A stretch of DNA of 64,000 bases from Proteus hauseri ATCC 700826 (GCF_001654965.1 NZ_LXEV01000032.1:1-64000), one strand, 5' to 3'; shown: positions 17,891 through 25,401, counted from the stretch's first letter. The notes: generated by a model from the letters alone, not told the origin. Translations and numbers: made by a program.

Positions 17891-18373
17891 TTAGTTTGCC
17901 CATGCACCCATGCTGGGCTTTTTTTTGTTTACACACTCCACTCTAATGTAATCCTGCAACCCTTCAATTATTTGCTCTGACTCTGCAATTCGCTCTCTGA
18001 GTAACCAATAATTTCGGATAGCGGTGTCAGTAGGTCGGGCGGTGGTTGCATTAGCCATGCTGGTGGTGGGATTACTGGTGCTCTCTGGACAGTTGGCTTT
18101 GATGTACACCCGTTCAGGATTGCGCTCAGCACTAACACGCAACCTATCAATTTCATTCCTTGCACTGGCTAACTCCTGTGAGTGACGAATATCGAGTTGA
18201 TTTAGTCTAGTTATACGGGCTTGATAGTCTTTGTTGATTTCGACTTGCTGAGATAACTGATTGGTTGCTGTGTTGTAATCTTTGCTCAGTTTGCCGTAGT
18301 CATCTATTACCCACCATAGCCAGAATGCAGATATTGCCAGTAGTCCAGCTAATACCTTAGTTAGCGTGCTCAT
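17891..18373 (-). CDS. Rz-like spanin, inner-membrane subunit
   Basis: The 160-aa protein has an N-terminal membrane anchor (LTKVLAGLLAISAFWLWWVI, about residues 4-23) followed by a long periplasmic helical region with heptads (QLSQQVEINKDYQARITRL). This is the typical i-spanin layout. A second gene with Rz1 character is embedded in another frame at 17968-18165. Spanins fuse the inner and outer membranes in the last step of lysis. The ATG overlaps the endolysin stop. The last eleven residues are encoded by sequence that is also the hairpin of repeat unit B. Confidence 0.9.
   Translation of the reverse strand: MSTLTKVLAGLLAISAFWLWWVIDDYGKLSKDYNTATNQLSQQVEINKDYQARITRLNQLDIRHSQELASARNEIDRLRVSAERNPERVYIKANCPESTSNPTTSMANATTARPTDTAIRNYWLLRERIAESEQIIEGLQDYIRVECVNKKKPSMGAWAN
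17898..17927 (+). terminator. Intrinsic terminator, repeat unit B, inside the Rz 3' end
   Basis: GCCCA-t-GC pairs with GCTGGGC (17898-17905 with 17912-17918, one bulge) and is followed by eight T residues on the plus strand. It coincides with the antisense of the Rz 3' coding end. Confidence 0.55.
17968..18165 (-). CDS. Rz1-like spanin lipoprotein, embedded in Rz
   Basis: This 65-aa protein is encoded in a different frame entirely within Rz, the classical lambda arrangement. It starts at a GTG with AGGAG eight bases upstream; an ATG three codons later is possible. It has a signal sequence and lipobox (AILNGC), then a short Pro-rich mature part (VIPPPAWLMQPPPDL), the hallmark of outer-membrane Rz1. 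It pairs with Rz across the periplasm. Confidence 0.88.
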   Translation of the reverse strand: MQGMKLIGCVLVLSAILNGCTSKPTVQRAPVIPPPAWLMQPPPDLLTPLSEIIGYSESELQSQSK

Positions 18374-18762
18374 GCGGGATATGTCTTATGGGTTAATTGG
18401 AAATGAGGGCCATCTTTAAATGTTTTCCAGTTACCGCCCCATTCGATATCGACGCTTAACTCTTTCGCTGCTTGCATCATGGCATCAGCTACTTTTTTAA
18501 AGTATGACCAATCGCTCCAAGGGATCTGATTATTTACCAGCGGAGCACAATCAACAGCGTGGCCAGTTAAGTGACGACTATTCATCGTTTGGCTTTTACC
18601 GCTTGCAACTAATTGTCGTTGGCGGGCTTCATTGCGCTTACCTTCAATCACCATAAAATCAATATCGGTAATTTCTAATGCTCGATGTACTACCTTAACC
18701 AAATCAGGATGAACGCCACGGAGGTTTTCTTCACTACGTCTGCTTAATCTAAACTTACTCAC
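18370..18762 (-). CDS. Endolysin, M15-family L-alanyl-D-glutamate endopeptidase
   Basis: The 130-aa protein has the VanX/T5-endolysin zinc motif SRHLTGHAVD (His64 and Asp71 as ligands) and the third ligand in DGPHFQL (His120), with WGGNW before it. It cleaves the peptide stem of peptidoglycan after holin-mediated release, and no signal sequence is present. The start overlaps the holin stop and the stop overlaps the Rz start, each by four bases, giving a tight holin-endolysin-spanin cassette. Confidence 0.95.
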   Translation of the reverse strand: MSKFRLSRRSEENLRGVHPDLVKVVHRALEITDIDFMVIEGKRNEARQRQLVASGKSQTMNSRHLTGHAVDCAPLVNNQIPWSDWSYFKKVADAMMQAAKELSVDIEWGGNWKTFKDGPHFQLTHKTYPA

Positions 18763-19064
18763 TTCCTGCCTCCTGTAAATTTATCCCAGAAGAAGTCCAA
18801 TGCTAAAGAGCCGGCAGAACCACATAAGCCAGCCGTAAATAACGTGTAGTAGAATGAGGCGTTAAGCTCTATTGATATAAGACCGCCCATCATTCCAGCA
18901 AAGCCAGATACGAACATTTGCATAATTGCTCCTACCCAACTCCACCGATAACCGTTACGTTTATTGTCAATAATGTATCTAGCTAATCCACCGTATAGGG
19001 AGATAGCGAATATGACACCCCATGCGGTGGCACTGAATTTGTCTTTCTCGTCCATTCGTGTCAT
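18759..19064 (-). CDS. Phage holin
   Basis: This 101-aa membrane protein has about three hydrophobic segments (roughly residues 12-31, 44-62 and 68-88), with a charged N-terminus (MDEKDKFS) and a basic C-terminus (DKFTGGRK). An AAGGAGG ribosome binding site precedes the ATG at 19064. It is the first gene of the lysis cassette, and its stop overlaps the endolysin start. The size and topology fit the phage holin families that time lysis by making inner-membrane holes. There may be a dual start (Met1/Met4), as in several holins. Confidence 0.88.
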   Translation of the reverse strand: MTRMDEKDKFSATAWGVIFAISLYGGLARYIIDNKRNGYRWSWVGAIMQMFVSGFAGMMGGLISIELNASFYYTLFTAGLCGSAGSLALDFFWDKFTGGRK

Positions 19065-19163
19065 ACCGCCTCCTTTTTGGAGGAATTAGTTAATAGAACG
19101 CCGACTCACAGCTCTTGTGTGAATGTGAGGTGTTGTGATTGATTCTGTGGTCGGCATAAGTGA

Positions 19164-19236
19164 GGCTCCTTTCGGGATTCGAACCCAAGCCGTCCATCCG
19201 AAGATAGCCGTTCTACCATATTGAAACTAAAGGAGC
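19164..19236 (-). tRNA. tRNA-like element, possible degenerate tRNA
   Basis: The minus strand folds with a perfect 7-bp acceptor stem (GCTCCTT/AAGGAGC), a D-arm containing GG, and a TTGGG-TTCGAAT-CCCGA T-arm, for 73 bases in total. The anticodon arm is abnormal. Only 21 bases separate the D and T arms, and the best pairing is CTATC/GATGG closed by a TTCG tetraloop, leaving no 7-base loop. A forced loop would read TCG with a badly paired stem. CCA is not encoded. It lies between the holin and accessory genes, where phages often carry tRNAs. I call it tRNA-like or a tRNA pseudogene. Confidence 0.6.
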
Positions 19237-19301
19237 ATATACGAAACCATTTCGGTGATATCAACAAAATGGTAGAAATAAAAAAAGCCACCGAAATGAC
19301 C

Positions 19302-19550
19302 TTACTGGCAAGCTTTTCTGCCTCTGGAAATAACCCGAACAGTATCACCTGTTACTGTCGTAATGTAAGCATGATCTGTACGCTTAATATCAAATGAAGG
19401 GATAGCATCTTTCTTTGTGTGTTCAACCCGCGCCAAGATATCTTTATTTTCTGATTCTGGGTAAAACTCTAGGCGGTACATTTCTCCTAAGCAGTGGACT
19501 TCTTCCACTTTACGACCTTCACGTTCAGTAATTAATTTAAGTGCGTACAT
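19302..19550 (-). CDS. Hypothetical small phage protein
   Basis: This 82-aa, charged, probably cytosolic protein (MYALKLITEREGRKVEEVHC) starts at an ATG preceded by AAGGA at good spacing. The pattern of strands (LEFYPES, HAYITTVTGDTVRVIS) suggests a small beta-rich domain. I do not recognise the family. It is in the accessory stretch between the MetE-like gene and the holin, so it is probably expressed late or in the lysogen. Confidence 0.6.
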   Translation of the reverse strand: MYALKLITEREGRKVEEVHCLGEMYRLEFYPESENKDILARVEHTKKDAIPSFDIKRTDHAYITTVTGDTVRVISRGRKACQ

Positions 19551-19621
19551 AATTTCGTTCCTTATTTTAGATAATAAAAAAGACCGCCTAGGCGATCTTT
19601 AATTAACTCACACACTTTTAT

Positions 19622-19835
19622 TTATGATCTATGGCATGCCTGACAGCACCAATAACAACCATCCGCAGTTTTATAACCTTTAGCCTTTGCTTGAGCAACA
19701 GCCTGTGTGCAATTAGAAAATAATCCTAAATACTCTCTATTTAATATAGTAGGTAGGTAAATGACTACAACCTTCTTTATGCACTTCATAATCTCCATGG
19801 TTGTCAGTGGATGTGTGAACATAATAACGATACAT
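19622..19835 (-). pseudogene. Small Cys-rich protein, frame broken at a 4-bp repeat
   Basis: A strong AGGAGG site precedes an ATG at 19835 that opens MYRYYVHTSTDNHGDYEVHK and continues EGCSHLPTYYIK before a stop. The rest of the family pattern (REYLGLFSNCTQAVAQAKAKG, then a CYWCCQACH end) is in the +1 frame down to 19622. At 19750-19759 the plus strand has TAGGTAGGTA; removing one 4-base unit restores a single frame reading SHLPTILNREYLG. The intact protein would have about 69 residues with paired Cys/His, resembling small zinc-binding phage proteins. The 4-bp slippage could be a fixed or reversible mutation. Confidence 0.7.
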
Positions 19836-19940
19836 AAATACCTCCTGTTTTTGTGTACACAAAGAGATAATATGTTAATTAGTTAAATTATACTTACTAT
19901 TAGATCACATACTACTGAGCCATTCGAGTTCATAGTGGTT

Positions 19941-20138
19941 TTATTGTGGTTTTTTCATGCATTCAGAGCAAAGAACCACCATACCAGAAGTGACTCTTTT
20001 TGCTTCTTGGATAGCATTATATTCTCCAAAATAGTATCCAAGATAAAATCGTCTCTCGGTTAAAAGAACTTTTTTACAAGCGTCTTTATGTAATGTGAAC
20101 CCTATACCATTTATTGCGTTTGTTAAATAGTAGTCCAT
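19941..20138 (-). CDS. Small Cys-rich protein, paralogue of the broken neighbour
   Basis: This 65-aa frame shares the layout of the adjacent broken gene: an N-terminal Tyr-rich strand, HKDAC, a YLGYYF core (YLGLFS in the neighbour), an Ala/Lys helix (AIQEAKRV) and a C-terminal CSEC pair. The two genes therefore look like a tandem duplication. The function is unknown; a zinc-stabilised mini-domain is likely. It lies just before the terminator that closes the MetE-like gene. Confidence 0.6.
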   Translation of the reverse strand: MDYYLTNAINGIGFTLHKDACKKVLLTERRFYLGYYFGEYNAIQEAKRVTSGMVVLCSECMKKPQ

Positions 20139-20257
20139 CGCTCATTCCATGTTTAGTTTCATTATTATGTTTTTTAAAATTAGCAAAAGAATTATAACGA
20201 TACAACCGATAACACCATTAATACTTACCCACAAAGATAAGTATTACACAAATAACA

Positions 20258-20281
20258 AAAACCTCGCCAAACGAGGTTTTG
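20258..20281. terminator. Terminator downstream of the MetE-like gene
   Basis: A 9-bp perfect stem AAAACCTCG/CGAGGTTTT (20258-20266 with 20272-20280) has a 5-base loop. On the minus strand it ends in TTTTTGTTATTTG, suited to closing the methyltransferase transcript. Confidence 0.8.
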
Positions 20282-20347
20282 AAAAAACTATCAATAATCT
20301 CACGATATATAGAGTCTTATGAGTAATAACGTTTTCAGTCTGTGGGA

Positions 20348-21514
20348 TTAATATTTCCAGACTTCTTGAGCAATCTCTTTTACTAATGCAATTTTATCCC
20401 ATTGTTGCTCTTCAGTTAATGCATTCCCTTCTTCAGTTGATGCAAATCCACATTGAGTACTTAAACATAGTCGATCTAATGGTACGAACTTACTAGCTTC
20501 ATAGATTCGCTCTATTACTTTTTGTTTACTCTCTAACTCTCCAGTTTTTGAAGAAATTAATCCCAGAACAACTTTTTTATTGCCTGAAACATAAGATAAC
20601 GGGGAGAAATCACCAGCTCTATCTGTATCAAACTCTAAATAATATGCTGATACATTTTCTCTTCCAAAAAGGATCTCAGCAATCGGTCCATAGCCACCAC
20701 TAGCTGCCCATGTAGAGCGATAATTACCTCGGCAAACATGCGTTGTTAACACTAAATCTGATGGTGCGTTTTTAATAGCTTCATTATTCAAATAAACAAG
20801 CGTTTCCGCTAATGAGTTTATATCATTGCTTATTACAGTATGATCTGAATGGCATGAGCAACTATTTACACTTTCGCTCTCAGCAATACCTGAGTTGTGA
20901 TATCGAGAATCAACCATCATGCCCCAAGTACAATCATCTAATTGCAAATTACGACACCCTACAAGATATAACTCTTTTATGAACTCTTGATAAGCACCAA
21001 TAATATCGTTAATTAACTCATCTTTTGAAGAATAAATTACATTAGTGCTATCTAAATTCTCTGGCCGATAAAGCTCTTTGAAAAATTGAGCTGGTGCTGG
21101 GATCGTTAAACGAGGAACAATATTATCTTCAGCAAATTTCAACAAAAATGAAAAATGTTCAATAAAAGGGTGGTTATTTCCAGAGATTTTCCCTGTTAAT
21201 CGAGCCGTCTCTGGACGAGTTTCAATACCATCGAATGAATATCCTTTAGATAAAAAGGCTTTTTCAACGCCGTTTAATCCCCACATAAAGTCTAAATGCC
21301 ACCAGCTACGACGAAACTCACCATCGGTAATAACATGTAATCCGGCTTTTTTCTGCTTTTCTACTAACTCAATGATTGCTTTATCTTCTATTTTTTTTAA
21401 TTCATGGCTAGAAATAGTGCCATTAGCATAATCGCTACGCGCTTTATGTAGATATTCAGGTCGAAGGTAACTACCAACGACATCAGCTTTAAATGGAGGG
21501 ATGTTAGTGCTCAT
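20348..21514 (-). CDS. MetE-like cobalamin-independent methyltransferase (YxjG/YxjH type), phage cargo
   Basis: This 388-aa protein resembles the C-terminal catalytic barrel of cobalamin-independent methionine synthase. Members of this short class (B. subtilis YxjG/YxjH) are thought to transfer a methyl group to homocysteine or a related thiol. All four zinc ligands are present by alignment to the MetE pattern: His259 and Cys261 (THVCRGN), Glu294 (LEFD) and Cys355 (TQCGF). An N-terminal GSYLRP and a DGEFRRSWW segment also fit. The gene lies between the Q antiterminator and the lysis genes, has a terminator on each side and two MetR-type boxes upstream, and so looks like an autonomously expressed moron. 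The true substrate is not known. Confidence 0.85.
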   Translation of the reverse strand: MSTNIPPFKADVVGSYLRPEYLHKARSDYANGTISSHELKKIEDKAIIELVEKQKKAGLHVITDGEFRRSWWHLDFMWGLNGVEKAFLSKGYSFDGIETRPETARLTGKISGNNHPFIEHFSFLLKFAEDNIVPRLTIPAPAQFFKELYRPENLDSTNVIYSSKDELINDIIGAYQEFIKELYLVGCRNLQLDDCTWGMMVDSRYHNSGIAESESVNSCSCHSDHTVISNDINSLAETLVYLNNEAIKNAPSDLVLTTHVCRGNYRSTWAASGGYGPIAEILFGRENVSAYYLEFDTDRAGDFSPLSYVSGNKKVVLGLISSKTGELESKQKVIERIYEASKFVPLDRLCLSTQCGFASTEEGNALTEEQQWDKIALVKEIAQEVWKY

Positions 21515-21584
21515 TCAATATATCCTATATTTTCTTATTAAGAATTTTGCTACCAAACATAGCATTAATAAAAAAAATGGATAT

Positions 21585-21619
21585 TGAAACTATTTCATAT
21601 TTAATATGAAGCTATTTCA
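21585..21619 (-). promoter_or_regulatory. Two MetR-type operators upstream of the MetE-like gene
   Basis: Two copies of the MetR consensus TGAA-N5-TTCA occur at 21585-21597 (TGAAACTATTTCA) and 21607-21619 (TGAAGCTATTTCA). Their centres are 22 bp apart, about two helical turns. They lie 71-105 bases before the start codon at 21514. E. coli metE is activated by MetR at similar paired sites, so homocysteine-responsive control is inferred. Confidence 0.75.
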
Positions 21620-21668
21620 TTTTAAAAATTAAAAGCGCAGACAAAGAGAATAACCAATAAAAACACAA

Positions 21669-21689
21669 AACCTCACTTTAAATGAGGTT
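21669..21689 (-). terminator. Terminator downstream of Q
   Basis: The stem AACCTCA/TGAGGTT (21669-21675 with 21683-21689) is followed on the minus strand by TTGTGTTTTTA. It lies about 70 bases beyond the Q stop, and is a candidate for the terminator that Q-modified polymerase reads through. Confidence 0.65.
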
Positions 21690-21754
21690 CATAAGCTAGT
21701 TGACCTTGATGTCAGTCTTATCACAATATCATCATTTTTACGTACGTAAAGTTT

Positions 21755-22138
21755 TTATATGATTTTTTCTACATATCGATCCATCTCTAATGGAACATCT
21801 AGCATCATTAACATACCTTCTATTATTCCTTCTGCCTTTTGTAATTTTTTACCTATATGCCCATCAGAACAATTGTGCTTGTTAGCAAGTTGCATAAATG
21901 TCATTCCGAATAAGTAATAATCAAGCAATAGATCATGCATATCACTATTCTTTTTATTCAATTGCGCCATACAACTAGAAATAATTATTGCATCGTCTTC
22001 ACAGCATTGAGGACGAGCTTTAACCTTGCTTGGTATTAATCCACTAAATCCCGCAGCAATCGAATACCATTGAACCGACTCTGTATTATCTGCCGACCAT
22101 GCACCCCATCTTTCTAATACCTGTTGTATATCACGCAT
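21755..22138 (-). CDS. Late antiterminator Q-like protein
   Basis: This 127-aa protein begins [18 protein letters not shown], the characteristic start of the phage antitermination Q family. It contains the conserved [19 protein letters not shown] helix-turn-helix-like stretch. Q loads on RNA polymerase at the late promoter and lets it pass terminators into lysis and structural genes. The gene is last in the leftward early operon, its ATG overlaps the primase stop, and a terminator follows. The late promoter should lie within or shortly after the gene. Confidence 0.88.
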   Translation of the reverse strand: MRDIQQVLERWGAWSADNTESVQWYSIAAGFSGLIPSKVKARPQCCEDDAIIISSCMAQLNKKNSDMHDLLLDYYLFGMTFMQLANKHNCSDGHIGKKLQKAEGIIEGMLMMLDVPLEMDRYVEKII

Positions 22139-23112
22139 TACGCCACTTCCTTATGTTGTCTTGAAAATACTAACTCTCTTACCTCACAAGCTTCTGTTAG
22201 CATGTCATTAAAATCACCATTATCAGGCCATCTCACACTGACCGTTTCTACATCATTATTAGAAAGTAGGTTTTTATGTGCACACTCCATAGCGGCCGCA
22301 TGACCTGCCGCATTCCAATCCATATCTGTAAAAATAACAAGATGCGTAACACCCTTCGGTGCTTTGAATTTTTTCATGAAGTTAGTATTAATGACCGACC
22401 AAGTATTTACACCATAGAGTTGCTTACAGGAAAGTGCCGTCTCGATACCTTCAGCTATGCCAAGTGTGGTATCGACAGGAAACATTCTTATCGCGACAGA
22501 TTCTGCATACTCTAAATAGTTATCTTCCTGCACCGCGGTCATTTTCTTCACAACATCAAGAGGGGCTTTTTTGTCTCCTTGTAAATATGTTCTATGTAAA
22601 TAACAAAGTTGCCCTTTAGCATCAGTAGCTAGTGACCAAATAGCTTGAAATTTGTCAAAACTATTACGAACAGGTTGATGATCACAATAACGGACATTAT
22701 CTGCTGGTAATTCAAAAACTCCTCGATTCTGCAAATACTGCATGGCGGGTGTGTTTTTCAGTATGGGTAGTTTGGAATAACAGCCAGTGATGCGTTGGAA
22801 TAAATTATTCTTATTTATTTTAGTTGGCAAAATAGCTTCTTTTTCTCGCTGATTACCAATCAATACATCAATTTCATCTGCTAATGTTTTAAAGTCTTTA
22901 CCTTGTGTTCTTTCCAGTAATTGAAAGCCATTACCCGAACCACATGTACAGATGTAAGTTCCTCGCCCGTCTTTATCATCAATACGGAATTTTCCTTTTT
23001 GTCCGCAGATAGGGCACTTTCCTTTAAAGTGCTTACGCCCCGTTATAGGAGGTAATCCATAATGTGCAAATATTTTTGCCCATAGCCCTTTTACGGCATC
23101 AATTGTATTCAC
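22138..23112 (-). CDS. Phage DNA primase with zinc finger and Toprim domain
   Basis: This 324-aa protein has an N-terminal zinc-binding domain of the P4-alpha type ([14 protein letters not shown] then CTCGSG, about residues 33-58). A C-terminal Toprim domain shows [11 protein letters not shown] for the catalytic Glu and [12 protein letters not shown] for the DxD-type site. It makes primers for phage replication together with the helicase encoded just upstream; the two genes overlap by four bases. Length and layout match enterobacterial phage primases of this class. Confidence 0.92.
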   Translation of the reverse strand: MNTIDAVKGLWAKIFAHYGLPPITGRKHFKGKCPICGQKGKFRIDDKDGRGTYICTCGSGNGFQLLERTQGKDFKTLADEIDVLIGNQREKEAILPTKINKNNLFQRITGCYSKLPILKNTPAMQYLQNRGVFELPADNVRYCDHQPVRNSFDKFQAIWSLATDAKGQLCYLHRTYLQGDKKAPLDVVKKMTAVQEDNYLEYAESVAIRMFPVDTTLGIAEGIETALSCKQLYGVNTWSVINTNFMKKFKAPKGVTHLVIFTDMDWNAAGHAAAMECAHKNLLSNNDVETVSVRWPDNGDFNDMLTEACEVRELVFSRQHKEVA

Positions 23113-24686
23113 AGTAAACCTCCTTGCTGTGGCTGGTGGCTAATTTGAGTGCGTAATTTTTGAATATTGACTTGCGCCTTCTTGCGAGATTTAGCAAAGG
23201 CGATTTGTTTATATTTAATAAAGTTGCTCACTTCAGGTGTGATTTCTTGTGGCGTGTCATGAAAACCTTGTGGCCATACGCCAAATTTATCTTTGAAGGT
23301 ATTAGAAACCCAGCCGTCACTAATCGGCTTACCCTGTGTCGCACGTTGATTCTGGTAGTATTTCAATTGAGACCACCAGCTTTGCTTGTCTTTTTGGGTG
23401 TAAGTGCGCTCTTTTTTATTCAACTTTTTGATGTTTCGGCTAGTATCAACATCAATATCTTCACCGACTAAAGGTTTGAATCCGCATTTAGGGCAAACAT
23501 AAACACCTGCTGGTTTCATGTAATGGCAAGAGGAACATTCTTTCGGTTTCTTCTCTCGTTTTTCTTGCTCTCGGCTAGACGAAGATTCACTCATACCGTC
23601 GTTTTTGGTAGGTAGTTCGTCATACTCAATGTCATCTGGATAACCTAAGCGGTGAACAGAACCGGAGTGATCGAAAATAAGGCAAGTTTCTTTCCCTGGC
23701 GCAGTACGCAATCCTCTACCAATAGCCTGACACCAACGAATTTCTGATTTAGTTGGACGAGCGTAAATAATGCAACGAACATCACTATCAAAGCCGGCAA
23801 TCAATGTTCCCACACTTACAAGCACCTTAGTCGCGCCTTGCTCAAACCGATGAATAATGATCTGACGCTCATCATGTGGCGTATCTGCGGTGATCACCTC
23901 AGCATTGACACCTGCACGATTAAACTCGACGGTGACAAAATTGGCATGACTGACTGTGACGCAAAAGCAAATCGTAGGTAGATTTCGACCATTCACCAAC
24001 CAGTTATCAACAATATCCCCCACCAAGTCCGCACCACTCATGATTTCAGCAATCTCAGCTTCTTTGTAATCACTACCGAACTCTGCGTTGCTGGACGATT
24101 TCACTTTTGATAAATCGGGTTTAGTCGGCGCATAGAACTCGTATGAGCTTAAATCACCACGCTTGATCAACTCTTTCATCGTGGTTGGCTTAATCAATGT
24201 CTCGTAGTAATGACCAAGAAATGGCGCAAACGGTGTGCCAGACAAACCAATTACCTTGAATTCACTTTCACTGATCACTTCTAATATTTTCTTACGGCGT
24301 AAATGTGCCTCATCGATAATGAGTAAATCGATGTTGTCTGGAAAATCTCTACGAATAACGGTATCTGCTGACGCTATCTGAATAAAACGGGTCGGATCGT
24401 AATTAGGATGATCGCGCCATACATAGCTAATCTCTTCGGCTGGCAACCCATACTCAATAAAACGGCTGGCTGTTTGATCAATCAAAATGGTGTAAGGAAC
24501 AAGAAACATCACTCTCATTCCACGCTGAATATGTCCGTCAGTAATAAACGCGGCTAATGCCGTTTTTCCGCTTCCTGTTGGGCTATAAATCATGAATGTT
24601 CTATTTTGCTTCCATGCCTGACGTAACATCGTCAATCCGCGTTCCTGTGCAAAATTTGGTGTGATTGTTAACATCGGTTTCCTCAT
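23109..24686 (-). CDS. Superfamily 2 DEAD/DEAH-box helicase
   Basis: The 525-aa protein has Walker A SPTGSGKTA (about residues 34-42), the DEAH box (LLIIDEAHLRR), motif III GLSGTPF, and motif VI QAIGRGLRTA, so an SF2 helicase fold is clear. A Cys4 zinc motif follows the helicase core (CSSCHYMKPAGVYVCPKC), then a basic C-terminus. It lies immediately upstream of the primase and probably opens or remodels phage DNA during replication. Its 5' leader contains a strongly G-rich tract. Confidence 0.93.
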   Translation of the reverse strand: MRKPMLTITPNFAQERGLTMLRQAWKQNRTFMIYSPTGSGKTALAAFITDGHIQRGMRVMFLVPYTILIDQTASRFIEYGLPAEEISYVWRDHPNYDPTRFIQIASADTVIRRDFPDNIDLLIIDEAHLRRKKILEVISESEFKVIGLSGTPFAPFLGHYYETLIKPTTMKELIKRGDLSSYEFYAPTKPDLSKVKSSSNAEFGSDYKEAEIAEIMSGADLVGDIVDNWLVNGRNLPTICFCVTVSHANFVTVEFNRAGVNAEVITADTPHDERQIIIHRFEQGATKVLVSVGTLIAGFDSDVRCIIYARPTKSEIRWCQAIGRGLRTAPGKETCLIFDHSGSVHRLGYPDDIEYDELPTKNDGMSESSSSREQEKREKKPKECSSCHYMKPAGVYVCPKCGFKPLVGEDIDVDTSRNIKKLNKKERTYTQKDKQSWWSQLKYYQNQRATQGKPISDGWVSNTFKDKFGVWPQGFHDTPQEITPEVSNFIKYKQIAFAKSRKKAQVNIQKLRTQISHQPQQGGLL

Positions 24687-24930
24687 CTAATAATTAGCAC
24701 TGCCAAAGGAAGGGATTTATTTTTATCTGGACGTCTAAACGGCTGTTGGCTTTTTAACTCCTATAGAGATCTATATTTAAGATCTACTCACTCCCTTGGC
24801 TGTGCCTTCCCTAACACCCCTTTCAAAGATCACCCCCCTTTCCCCCCTAGAAAGTTTTCCCCTCTTCCCCAGAAAACAACCTAGACGGCTAAACGTCTTA
24901 ACCTCCAATAACTCCTAAACCTAATTACTG
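24687..24930. other. Candidate replication origin / G-rich leader of the helicase gene
   Basis: This 244-base gap interrupts the otherwise tight replication operon. It contains five C runs of four to six bases on the plus strand (24817-24870), so G runs on the transcribed strand. It also contains two related palindromic elements, ACGTCTAAACGGC (near 24736) and AGACGGCTAAACGTCT (near 24882). No reading frame is convincing here. Either an origin or an RNA control element would explain it. Confidence 0.4.
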
Positions 24931-25200
24931 CTAAATCGATAACGGCTTTGCTGTATACCCTTGCATTGCTCTCTGATAACGCTTTATGAACTCTCTTAAT
25001 CTGACGTTAGCTTCATGACGAGCTTTGTTGTCTTTACGGTAGGGAACTTGTTCTCGTTCCCATTCCGTTTGATACACTTCTGAATATTTAACTAATGCCT
25101 TCTGTCTCATGCTTGGGCTTAACTTCGTAAGTTGTTCCTGAATCCACTTAGCATCATCATGGAAGTAATATTCAGGCATCGGCATGTTGATTTGGTGCAT
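24931..25200 (-). CDS. Hypothetical phage protein of the replication operon
   Basis: This 89-aa, highly charged helical protein (DDAKWIQEQLTKLSPSMRQK, then a basic RHEANVRLREFIKRY) is the second gene of the leftward early operon. It overlaps the preceding gene by 29 bases. Small basic proteins of this look are common in front of phage helicase-primase pairs. No function is known to me. No Cys pairs or membrane segments are present. Confidence 0.7.
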   Translation of the reverse strand: MHQINMPMPEYYFHDDAKWIQEQLTKLSPSMRQKALVKYSEVYQTEWEREQVPYRKDNKARHEANVRLREFIKRYQRAMQGYTAKPLSI

Positions 25201-25390
25201 GATTTAATCGCTCATGTGTATATGGGATTTCAGGGTCGTAATGGCAGAGAATTGCCACATCTTCAGGAACACCACGCCACTTCCATTTACCAACGCCTTG
25301 ACTACTACGAGCCTTCCCTTTTAACGGATAAGCTTTGCCTATCGCAGCATTCGTTTTATGAATGCCTTTTAAGATTTCATATAAATTCAT
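25172..25390 (-). CDS. Hypothetical phage protein, first gene of the leftward operon
   Basis: This 72-aa basic protein (MNLYEILKGIHKTNAAIGKA, then WKWRGVPEDVAILCHYDPE) starts 24 bases after the expected transcription start of the leftward promoter. It opposes the CI repressor. Its basic, Trp-containing middle could bind DNA or a replication protein. The role is unknown. An AGGAT site precedes the ATG. Confidence 0.65.
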   Translation of the reverse strand: MNLYEILKGIHKTNAAIGKAYPLKGKARSSQGVGKWKWRGVPEDVAILCHYDPEIPYTHERLNHAPNQHADA

Positions 25391-25401
25391 AATTTATCCT
25401 T

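Larger units (their letters stand above)
17362..17928. repeat. Two diverged ~185-bp repeat units, each bracketed by two terminators
   Basis: Unit A is about 17362-17549 and unit B about 17740-17928. The left ends share near-identical sequence after the hairpin (ATCATAGGGTTATTTTTT versus ATCACAGGGTTATTTTT, both followed by ATCTT). The right ends share ATATATTGTTAGT and a GCCC...CATGCTGGGC hairpin with a T run. Both also keep a -10-like hexamer (TATAAT or TATACT) about 45 bases before the second hairpin. The middle is diverged. Unit B overlaps the 3' end of the Rz gene. Confidence 0.7.

Noticed and set aside
19106-19348. 80-codon minus-strand frame across the tRNA-like element
   Set aside because: It runs through the tRNA-like structure and has no family-like sequence or good start site.
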